Made by a program: the position numbers and the translations under genes. Positions 45,440-51,986 of a stretch of 64,000 nt of DNA are shown piece by piece. Origin of the DNA: Ensifer sp. MPMI2T (GTDB lineage Bacteria; Pseudomonadota; Alphaproteobacteria; Rhizobiales; Rhizobiaceae); assembly GCF_004827385.1 (NCBI RefSeq), contig NZ_SRXN01000001.1, positions 1 to 64,000 of the forward strand, in the 5' to 3' direction. Under the pieces are notes generated by a model. That model worked only from the letters and a program-made list of their open reading frames with translations, made no database searches and was not told where the DNA came from. The first letter of the stretch is position 1; every line of letters starts with the position of its first letter.

Positions 45440-45453
45440 ACCAACTAGTCGGT
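45440..45453. promoter_or_regulatory. Probable TetR operator at the regulator's own promoter
   Basis: ACCAACTAGTCGGT, an imperfect palindrome identical on the opposite strand to the core at 44802-44815. It lies 10 bases upstream of the tetR start, where binding would block initiation. Confidence 0.75.
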
Positions 45454-45801
45454 CGATCGACAAGTACACGAATCTCACAAGATCGTGACAGCGGGACCGC
45501 GCACCGCCGGCGGATTACTTCGAGCGGCGGAAGCGCGGGGCATGTTACCGGCTTCTGAATTACGGCTTGGACCCCGGTATCACCTGAGCGCCGATCTCGC
45601 CTGCTGGAATGCGCGGGCAGGTAGCACGCCGATCTTGACGAGAATTTGCCAAAGAGGATGGTTGGTCAGAAACGCAACGAAAGTATTTTGCGTGTGGCAG
45701 AGAAATTTTGGCACCGCATCGGTTGCCTCGGTCTATGCCGGTGCCTATGTTCCCGCTCACAGATTTCCTTGACGAAATCCATACCAAGAGGAGATGCCAC
45801 A
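45454..45801. other. Intergenic region upstream of superoxide dismutase
   Basis: 348 bases between the tetR promoter and the sod start. Frames here (45485-45772, 45646 onward) lack support; the second is an N-terminal extension of sod with no family sequence. It should hold the sod promoter; I could not assign an element. Confidence 0.4.
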
Positions 45802-46404
45802 ATGGCTTTCGAATTGCCGAACCTTCCCTATGACTACGATGCGCTCGCGCCCTATATGTCGCGCGAAACGCTCGAATATCATCACGACAAGCATCACCTC
45901 GCTTACGTGACGAACGGCAACAAGCTCGCCGAGGACGCCGGTCTTTCCGGTCTTTCGCTCGAGGAAGTCGTCAAGAAGTCCTATGGGACCAATCAGCCGC
46001 TGTTCAACAACGCCGGCCAGCACTACAACCACATTCACTTCTGGAAGTGGATGAAGAAGGGCGGCGGCGGCACCAGTCTGCCGGGCAAGCTCGACGCGGC
46101 TATCAAGTCCGACCTCGGCGGCTACGACAAGTTCCGCGCGGATTTCATCGCCGCCGGCACCAGTCAGTTCGGCTCCGGCTGGGCCTGGCTCTCGGTCAAG
46201 AACGGCAAGCTCGAAATCTCGAAGACCCCGAACGGCGAAAATCCGCTCGTCCACGGCGCTTCGCCGATCCTCGGCGTCGATGTCTGGGAGCATTCCTACT
46301 ACATCGACTACCGCAACGCTCGCCCGAAATACCTCGAGGCCTTCGTCGACAATCTCATCAACTGGGATTACGTGCTCGAAATGTACGAGGCTGCGGCGAA
46401 GTAA
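45802..46404 (+). CDS. sodB: Superoxide dismutase (Fe/Mn)
   Basis: A 200-residue enzyme converting superoxide to peroxide and oxygen in the cytoplasm. The metal ligands are His in LEYHHDKHHLAYV, His in GQHYNHIHFWKWM, and Asp/His in DVWEHSYYIDYRN. S. meliloti has one main Fe/Mn (cambialistic) SOD of this type. The start at 45802 (MAFELPNLPYD) has GAGGAG. It is monocistronic, followed by a strong terminator. Confidence 0.96.
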   Translation: MAFELPNLPYDYDALAPYMSRETLEYHHDKHHLAYVTNGNKLAEDAGLSGLSLEEVVKKSYGTNQPLFNNAGQHYNHIHFWKWMKKGGGGTSLPGKLDAAIKSDLGGYDKFRADFIAAGTSQFGSGWAWLSVKNGKLEISKTPNGENPLVHGASPILGVDVWEHSYYIDYRNARPKYLEAFVDNLINWDYVLEMYEAAAK

Positions 46405-46429
46405 GCGGCTGCGTTTCGACAGGCAATTC

Positions 46430-46456
46430 GGCCCGGCGCTTGCACCGGGCCTTTTC
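46430..46456 (+). terminator. Rho-independent terminator after sodB
   Basis: GGCCCGG (46430-46436) and CCGGGCC (46445-46451) with loop CGCTTGCA, followed by TTTTC. A perfect 7-bp GC stem, 26 bases past the stop. Confidence 0.92.
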
Positions 46457-46511
46457 GTTGCGGTTCGATGCGGGATGACTGGCGGCCTTTTTCGGGAAAG
46501 CCGGTGAAATG

Positions 46512-46625
46512 CCCCCTCACCCTAACCCTCTCCCCGTCATGACGGAGAGGGGACTTAGGAGCGCACGGCTTAGCCCCTTCTCCCCGTCAAAACGGGGGAA
46601 AAGGTCGCGGCAGCGGGATGAGGGG
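46512..46625. repeat. REP-like element
   Basis: CCCCTCACCCTAACCCTCTCCCCG...GGAGAGGGGAC, then CCCCTTCTCCCCGTCAAAACGGGG and GGGATGAGGGG. It is the third copy of the element seen in and beside the bet operon, in reverse orientation. It lies between sodB and the WYL regulator. Confidence 0.8.
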
Positions 46626-46666
46626 CATTTCTCTGTCTCGAAGCAGTTTGAAGTCCGAGCCTCTGC

Positions 46667-47395
46667 CTATCCATCCTCAGCCTCAAACGGCCGCGCGGCA
46701 TTGGTCTTCCAGCCGCTGATCCACAACTGCCTGAGATCGTTACCCTCGCCACGGAAGAAGGCGTCAACTGGCTCGCAATGCTCCACCCGGTCGGCCCGGA
46801 AGTTGCGGATGTCTTGGCGCAGTTCGCACCAGGCGACCATCATCGCGTGTTCCGAATAATAGATGAGTGCCAGTGGGCGCACCGTGCGTTCGCTCGCCCG
46901 CCCGAGTTCATCGCGATAGTCGAGCGCGAGCTTCTGCTCGTCGCGGATCGCCCGGCGGATCATGGCGAGATCGATTGCGGGCGGCGGCGCTGCAATAGTG
47001 CCCCAGGCGTGCAGCGCCTGGGACTGGAACGCCTGGCGGAGCGGCGCGGGAACAGCGCCGGTAATCTTCTGGTTCACGCGTCGCGCGGCCGCCTTCAGTT
47101 CCTCGTCCCCCGTGCGTGCGAGCAGCGCCAACGCCAGCACGATCGCCTCCGTCTCTTCAATCGTGAACATCAAGGATGGCAGATCGAAGCCGGGTCTCAA
47201 GACATAGCCGAGGCCGCGTTCGCCCTCGATCGGCACCCGCATTGCCTGCAGGGCGGCGATGTCGCGGTAGATCGAGCGTGGCGTCACCTCCAGCGTTTCG
47301 GCAATCTCCGCGGCCGTTACCGGCTTCCTGGCAAGCCGCAGGATCTGGATGATTTCAAACAGGCGCGACGCCTTACGCACGGAAAAAACCTCCAT
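46667..47395 (-). CDS. WYL-domain transcriptional regulator (YafY-like)
   Basis: A 242-residue regulator. The N-terminal DeoR-type helix-turn-helix is RLARKPVTAAEIAETLEVTPRSIYRDIAALQAM, and the C-terminal WYL domain has RTVRPLALIYYSEHAMMVAWCELRQDIRNFRADRV. WYL domains bind nucleotides or other ligands. The start MEVFSVRK at 47395 lies just ahead of the inverted repeat CTGACA-N6-TGTCAG, probably its operator. Confidence 0.9.
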   Translation of the reverse strand: MEVFSVRKASRLFEIIQILRLARKPVTAAEIAETLEVTPRSIYRDIAALQAMRVPIEGERGLGYVLRPGFDLPSLMFTIEETEAIVLALALLARTGDEELKAAARRVNQKITGAVPAPLRQAFQSQALHAWGTIAAPPPAIDLAMIRRAIRDEQKLALDYRDELGRASERTVRPLALIYYSEHAMMVAWCELRQDIRNFRADRVEHCEPVDAFFRGEGNDLRQLWISGWKTNAARPFEAEDG

Positions 47396-47409
47396 CGCCT
47401 CAAAGGCTC

Positions 47410-47427
47410 CTGACAAATCCCTGTCAG
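47410..47427. promoter_or_regulatory. Inverted repeat between WYL regulator and LysE gene
   Basis: CTGACA (47410-47415) and TGTCAG (47422-47427) flank AATCCC, 15 bases before the regulator start. A second palindrome, ACACGTGT, lies at 47453-47460. Position suggests the operator for the divergent pair. Confidence 0.55.
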
Positions 47428-47513
47428 TTGGCCAGCGATATAACACGTGTCAACGGATTGAAAAATCGACTATCCGGCCACGCATTCACATGGAAATCTC
47501 ACGGACAACTGAC

Positions 47514-48152
47514 ATGAGTTACGCGGAAAACCTCTGGCTTTTCTTCACCCTTCTCTTCGGCATCATCATTGTGCCCGGCATGGATATGGTCTTCGTCCTG
47601 GCCAATTCACTGACCGGCGGGCGGGCGTCCGGTCTGTCGGCGACAGCCGGCATCATGGCCGGCGGCGTACTGCACACGCTCTATGCCGCGCTCGGGGTCA
47701 GCGTCGTCCTGCATCTGGTGCCGCAGCTTTTCAACGTGCTGCTTGTCGCCGGTGCCCTCTATATCGCCTGGATCGGCTTCTCCTTGCTGCGCAGTGCGAT
47801 CACCATCGGCGGTATCGAAAAGGCGGTGCACTTGTCGCGCTGGGCGAGCTTTCGCCAGGGCGCGCTGACCAGCCTGATGAATCCCAAGGCCTATCTTTTC
47901 ATGCTGGCCGTCTACCCGCAGTTCCTTAAGCCGCAATTCGGTCCGATCTGGTCGCAGGCCGCGGTCATGGCGCTGATGATCGCGCTGACGCAACTCGCGG
48001 TCTATGGCGGGCTCGCGCTTGCTGCCGGCCGCGGGCGCGATCTACTTGTCGGCAGTCCAGCCGTAACGGTGGCAATCGGAAGGGCGGCCGGTCTGGTCCT
48101 GATCGCGGTTGCTGTCTTCACCGTATGGAATGGATGGGCCGCGGTCCGGTAA
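47514..48152 (+). CDS. LysE-family amino acid exporter
   Basis: A 212-residue inner-membrane protein with six segments and the LysE/RhtB signature GIIIVPGMDMVFVLANSLTGGRASG, then AGIMAGGVLHTLYAALG and SLMNPKAYLFMLAVYPQFL. It exports amino acids or their analogues. The start is uncertain: 47514 lacks a good ribosome binding site, and 47490 is an alternative. It is divergent from the WYL regulator, which probably controls it. Confidence 0.88.
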   Translation: MSYAENLWLFFTLLFGIIIVPGMDMVFVLANSLTGGRASGLSATAGIMAGGVLHTLYAALGVSVVLHLVPQLFNVLLVAGALYIAWIGFSLLRSAITIGGIEKAVHLSRWASFRQGALTSLMNPKAYLFMLAVYPQFLKPQFGPIWSQAAVMALMIALTQLAVYGGLALAAGRGRDLLVGSPAVTVAIGRAAGLVLIAVAVFTVWNGWAAVR

Positions 48153-48478
48153 GGAAACGGGTGGTGATCGCTCCCACTGCATGTTTCCTTAAATCGCAGC
48201 CGATTTAAGGATAAAAACATGCAGGGATTCAAAGTGCTACAGCATCCTTTGCGCGTCTGATAAGACGCGCGGTGCTGTAAGTATTAAGGCACGGCTGTGC
48301 TGTCCAAGCTGTTTCCGGCGTACGACAAACGCCGATAGTACGGCCGCTGAAGTCGAAATATGTTGAAATGACAAGAACATCAAAAAAATGTTACTTCCGT
48401 AGAAAGACCAAGATGCCATCATGCCCGCGCCTTCAACAGGAAACCGCAGAAGCGGGTTCGAATGACCGGGAGACCATG
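48153..48478. other. Intergenic stretch with a mosaic repeat
   Basis: 326 bases; the repeat is at 48177-48280. The cytochrome c promoter should be in 48300-48460. The frame from 48368 is an untranslated leader of the cytochrome gene, not a longer protein. Confidence 0.45.
48177..48280 (+). repeat. Mosaic palindromic repeat, + orientation
   Basis: A full copy: CTGCATGTTTCCTTAAATCG with CGATTTAAGGATAAAAACATGCAG, then TACAGCATCCTTTGCGCGTC with GACGCGCGGTGCTGTAA. It is almost identical to 829-932. Confidence 0.75.
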
Positions 48479-48925
48479 ATGAAAATACGAGCTTTTATGC
48501 TTGCTGCCGCCCTCGCAGGCGTGGGTGTCACCGCCGTGACGGCGGCGGACGAGCCGCAGGCGGTGCGCCAGCAGCTGATGAAGAAGGTAGGGCAGGCTGC
48601 CGGTGCGTTGAACGGCATTGCCAAGGGTGAAAAGCCCTACGATGCGGAAATCGTCAAGGCATCGCTGACGACGATCAGCGAGACGGTGAAGATCTTCCCA
48701 AGTCATTTCCCGGCAGGCTCGGAAACCGGCTCGGAAACCGAAGCAAGCCCGAAAATCTGGGAAAATATGGAAGACTTCAAGGCCAAGGCGGCCAAGCTTG
48801 GCACCGACGCGAGCACGCTGCTTGCCCAGCTTCCTGCTGACAAGGCCGGTGTTGGCGCAGCGCTCGGCATTCTCGGCAAGGACTGTTCCAGCTGTCACGA
48901 GACCTATCGTCTGAAAAAGGACTGA
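48479..48925 (+). CDS. Cytochrome c of class II (c556/c' type)
   Basis: A 148-residue exported haem protein. The signal peptide is MKIRAFMLAAALAGVGVTAVTAA. The mature part is a four-helix bundle (AVRQQLMKKVGQAAGALNGIA) with the haem site CSSCHETYRLKKD at the C-terminus, the class II layout. ATG 48479 or 48476 follow GGGAG. It carries electrons in the periplasm, and the next gene (a diheme cytochrome c) starts 86 bases downstream, so they are probably cotranscribed. Confidence 0.92.
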   Translation: MKIRAFMLAAALAGVGVTAVTAADEPQAVRQQLMKKVGQAAGALNGIAKGEKPYDAEIVKASLTTISETVKIFPSHFPAGSETGSETEASPKIWENMEDFKAKAAKLGTDASTLLAQLPADKAGVGAALGILGKDCSSCHETYRLKKD

Positions 48926-49011
48926 GAAGCATTCCTTCATTCTGACCGTTTGCGATGCGCCGGCCCCTGCTGGCGCATCCTTCTTTGTCTTCCAGCATGA
49001 AGGGAGGCCCG

Positions 49012-49926
49012 ATGGGCCGGCGAACAACGAAACTGCTGTCTGGTCTGGTCGTTCTGGCTCTTGCCGGAGGCGGCGGCTTCTGGTGGCTGACGAAACCTGC
49101 ACCGTGGGACAAAGCCCATTGGGAGGGACTTGGCGAACCGGACGTCGCCAATGGCGAACAGGTCTTCTGGGCAGGCGGCTGCGTCAGCTGCCACGCTCAG
49201 CCGGGGGCAAAGGATGACGCGCGGCTCGTCCTTTCAGGCGGCCGGGCGCTGAAAACCGCCTTCGGTACCTTCCATGTTCCGAACATCTCGCCCGATGAAA
49301 GCGCCGGCATCGGCGACTGGACGCTCGCCGAGTTCGGCAACGCCATGACGCGCGGTGTCGGGCAAAACGGCGAGCACCTTTATCCCTCTTTCCCGTACGG
49401 TTCCTACGCGCGCATGACTGCCAAGGATATCAATGATCTCCGGGGATACCTGCAGACGTTGCCGAAGAGCCCCAACGTGGCGCCGCCGCACGACTTGCCG
49501 TTTCCCTACAATATCCGCATGGCGCTGGGCGGCTGGAAGCTCTTGTTTCTCACCGGCGAGCCGCGCGTGGAGGTGAATACGGCGGATGCGAAGCTGGCTC
49601 GCGGGCAGTATCTGGTTGAAGGTCCCGGCCATTGCGGCGAGTGTCACACGCCGCGCAACGCGCTCGGCGGATTTAAGCCGGGCATGTGGCTGGCCGGCGC
49701 GCCAAACCCTGAGGGCGAAGGGCGTATCCCCGACATTACGCCGGGCTCGAAGAGCGTCGGCGGTTGGAGCGCATCCGACATTGCCTCCTACCTGGAGACC
49801 GGTTTCACGCCGGATTTTGATTCCGTTGGCGGTTCGATGGTCGAGGTACAGAAAAACTTGGCGAGGCTTTCGCCCTCCGACCGCGAGGCGATCGCCGCCT
49901 ACCTAAAGGCGCTCCCGCCCTTTTGA
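49012..49926 (+). CDS. Membrane-anchored diheme cytochrome c
   Basis: A 304-residue protein with an N-terminal hydrophobic anchor (LLSGLVVLALAGGGGFWWL). It has two haem sites, GCVSCHAQP at about residue 57 and GHCGECHTPRN in the middle, with methionines later as sixth ligands (SYARMTAKD, GSMVEVQK). It resembles the cytochrome c subunits of periplasmic alcohol, gluconate or other dehydrogenases. The partner dehydrogenase is not adjacent. GGGAGG precedes the start; ATG 48997 is an alternative. Confidence 0.9.
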   Translation: MGRRTTKLLSGLVVLALAGGGGFWWLTKPAPWDKAHWEGLGEPDVANGEQVFWAGGCVSCHAQPGAKDDARLVLSGGRALKTAFGTFHVPNISPDESAGIGDWTLAEFGNAMTRGVGQNGEHLYPSFPYGSYARMTAKDINDLRGYLQTLPKSPNVAPPHDLPFPYNIRMALGGWKLLFLTGEPRVEVNTADAKLARGQYLVEGPGHCGECHTPRNALGGFKPGMWLAGAPNPEGEGRIPDITPGSKSVGGWSASDIASYLETGFTPDFDSVGGSMVEVQKNLARLSPSDREAIAAYLKALPPF

Positions 49927-49939
49927 GGGGTTCCTTGCA

Positions 49940-49997
49940 GCCATTCAACGTGCCACAGCGTCCTTTGCGCGTCTGACTAGACGCGCGGTGCTTTAGG
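49940..49997 (+). repeat. Half copy of the mosaic palindrome
   Basis: CCATTCAACGTGCCACAGCGTCCTTTGCGCGTC with GACGCGCGGTGCTTTAG, only the second palindrome of the family. It lies between the ends of the cytochrome and PfpI genes and may help end transcription. Confidence 0.65.
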
Positions 49998-50002
49998 CTA
50001 CG

Positions 50003-50584
50003 CTATCGCACCGGGTGAACGACCGCATGCTCCTTGGCATAGAGCGAAAGATAGTCGTCAAGCTCTGCGGAACCGAGCCCGAGCGCGTGGAAAATCTCGG
50101 CCGTAAAGCTGACTGGGGCCGTGCCAGCCGCGGTCACCAGCAGGCCGCTGCGAAGGGCCTGCGGTTGGTCGCGGTAGTACCGGTGACCGCGATAGCCGGC
50201 GACCGCTGAGAGACTTTCGGCCGAATTGCCCGTGTGGTCCGCCTCGTTGAGAATGCCGCTGGCGGCCAGCGCAAGCGTCGCCCCACAGATCCCTGCGACG
50301 ACGCGGCGCTTCGCGTGGAAGGCATGGATAATCGCGGTGAGATTGGGTGCCGCGGCGGTTTGCCAGGCCGAGCCGCCGCAGAGCACAAGTGCGTCGAACT
50401 CCGCCGGCGCCAGCGTCTTCGTCGGCAGGTGCGGCGTGATGTGAAGGCCGCCCATCGATGTCACCACGGTGCCGCCGGGCGTGGCGATCAGCACGTCGAG
50501 CCCGAGATCGGTGCGCGCCGTGGCCATCAGCAGCGCGCATTCCCAGTCGGCAAAACCTTCCGTCAGGACGATTGCGAGGCGCAT
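50003..50584 (-). CDS. DJ-1/PfpI-family protein
   Basis: A 193-residue protein. The nucleophile elbow is VVAGICGATLALAASG, with the Cys of GICGAT, and a catalytic Glu lies in LTEGFADWECALLMATA. It resembles YajL/YoaZ-like or ThiJ chaperone-glyoxalase proteins. A GGAGGG ribosome binding site precedes 50584. It follows the GNAT gene by 12 bases, probably in one transcript. Confidence 0.92.
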   Translation of the reverse strand: MRLAIVLTEGFADWECALLMATARTDLGLDVLIATPGGTVVTSMGGLHITPHLPTKTLAPAEFDALVLCGGSAWQTAAAPNLTAIIHAFHAKRRVVAGICGATLALAASGILNEADHTGNSAESLSAVAGYRGHRYYRDQPQALRSGLLVTAAGTAPVSFTAEIFHALGLGSAELDDYLSLYAKEHAVVHPVR

Positions 50585-50596
50585 GGGCCCTCCCGT

Positions 50597-51100
50597 TCAG
50601 CCAAGTTTCTGCATATAGCGCATGCCGGTGACAGGTCGAGGTACGAAGCGTTCGGATTCGTAGAAGCGATGCGCCTGGAAATTGCCGGTGGCGGCGCTGA
50701 CGGAAAGATAGTCGCAGCCGGCCATGCGCGCCTGTTCGCGCGCCTTGGCAACGAGGTGCCGGCCGATGCCGGTCCCACGATGGCCGGGACGAACGAAAAG
50801 GTGATGCAGTTCCATCCCGCGCACGCCTTCGGCTGCCCGATAGGTCGGCACAAGGATGGCGTAGCCGATCAACTGGTTGCCGGCTTCTGCAACAAGCGCG
50901 GTGATCCAGGGGGAACGGCTGAAAAGGTCACGTTCAAGCCGTTCCGGCGTCAGCGGTGCGGCGTCACCGTGATGCGCGGAGAGCTCGACGATCATCTCGT
51001 GCAGCTCGGGAAGGTCGCGCGGTTTGGCACAGCGGATCGTCACCACCGGCGGACGTGCCGATGGCACCGGATCAAGGGAAGGGGTGGCGGTCTGCAACAT
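50597..51100 (-). CDS. GNAT-family acetyltransferase
   Basis: A 167-residue protein. The acetyl-CoA site is HHLFVRPGHRGTGIGRHLVAKA, with the signature R/Q-x-x-G-x-G/A. The N-terminus has a Pro-rich extension and then VTIRCAKPRDLPELHEMIVEL. The substrate is unknown. It shares a transcript with the PfpI gene. Confidence 0.92.
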   Translation of the reverse strand: MLQTATPSLDPVPSARPPVVTIRCAKPRDLPELHEMIVELSAHHGDAAPLTPERLERDLFSRSPWITALVAEAGNQLIGYAILVPTYRAAEGVRGMELHHLFVRPGHRGTGIGRHLVAKAREQARMAGCDYLSVSAATGNFQAHRFYESERFVPRPVTGMRYMQKLG

Positions 51101-51138
51101 TCTCGGCTCCTATGGTTCTGCCGCCATCAGGTGCCGTG

Positions 51139-51164
51139 AAAAACAAAAGCCGCCTGATGGCGGC
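51139..51164 (-). terminator. Terminator of the merR transcript
   Basis: Read on the - strand, GCCGCC-ATCA-GGCGGC is followed by TTTTGTTTTT, a classic rho-independent terminator, about 130 bases past the merR stop and just ahead of the GNAT gene. A wider 12-bp pairing (51120-51131 with 51153-51164) also exists. Confidence 0.88.
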
Positions 51165-51296
51165 CTTGTTGAATATGATCAGCAGGCCGCTCCTATCGGA
51201 ACAGCCAAAAATACACGCGGGAAATGGGTGCGTTCTTGATCATGCGCGTAGATTCGCGATTTCCGCGATTTTGTCAACGGGGATTCTCGGGCGGCC

Positions 51297-51710
51297 TCAG
51301 TGCTCGCTCTCACACATTGAATGGTCGGCGAGCGCCCGGATGACGTAGCAGTCGCCGATCGTATGGTCGCCGTGGCAGGCGACAATGCGTTCCAGTTCCA
51401 CTTCCAGCTTTCGCAGCCTGGCGATCTTTTCCCGCACCGCGGCGAGGTGTTCGGTGGCGATGCGGTCCGCCTCGCCGCAAGGGCGCTCCGGATGTTCGCT
51501 GAGCGCCAGAAGATCGCGGATGGCTTCGATCGAGAGTCCGAGGTCGCGTGCGTGGCGGATGAACGCCAGTCGTTCGAGCTCGCGTTTTTCATAACGCCGT
51601 TGATTGCCTTCGGACCGTTCCGGCGCCTCGATCAGTCCCATCTGCTCGTAATAGCGAATGGTCGGGATCTTGACGCCGGTGCGGCGGGAGAGGTCACCGA
51701 TCGAATACAT
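51297..51710 (-). CDS. MerR-family transcriptional regulator
   Basis: A 137-residue protein. The helix-turn-helix is YSIGDLSRRTGVKIPTIRYYEQMGLI with the wing RSEGNQRRYEKREL, and a long dimerisation helix follows (AVREKIARLRKLEVELERIV). Cysteines at PCGEAD, ACHGDH, GDCYVI and MCESEH near the C-terminus suggest metal sensing, as in ZntR/PbrR/CadR. There is no metal pump beside it, so the target is unknown. Confidence 0.88.
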   Translation of the reverse strand: MYSIGDLSRRTGVKIPTIRYYEQMGLIEAPERSEGNQRRYEKRELERLAFIRHARDLGLSIEAIRDLLALSEHPERPCGEADRIATEHLAAVREKIARLRKLEVELERIVACHGDHTIGDCYVIRALADHSMCESEH

Positions 51711-51813
51711 GCTGTCGCCTCATATCTATAGTCGCTGGAGTGTTTAGATAGGGCTGAGGCGTTCTCCCATCAATAGAGCAGGGAGGCCTAGAGCGAGGGG
51801 GCCCCCCTGATTC

Positions 51814-51930
51814 TCAGCGGCGCGAAAGAAACGCGAGAAGCGCGTCATCGAAGGCAGCGCTTTGCTCCAGTTGCGGCGTGTGGCCGCTCCCGCTTTCGAT
51901 CTTCATGGGAATCCCCGGATGTAAAGTTCG
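51814..51930 (-). pseudogene. C-terminal remnant of an alpha/beta hydrolase
   Basis: The - strand frame ending at 51814 reads ...IPMKIESGSGHTPQLEQ, then SAAFDDALLAFLSRR and stop, which matches the last helix and the catalytic-His strand (SGHTPQLE) of an alpha/beta hydrolase. Upstream the frame breaks and runs into the gcd stop at 51987, so the rest of the gene is missing. Confidence 0.6.
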
Positions 51931-51986
51931 GGGGGAGCCTGTCTACGGTGACTTGCGCGAGCCTTTCGATGCAACCACCGGCGAGG

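Noticed and set aside
45485..45772. A 95-residue + strand frame before sodB
   Set aside because: No family similarity and no ribosome binding site; it lies in the sod promoter region.
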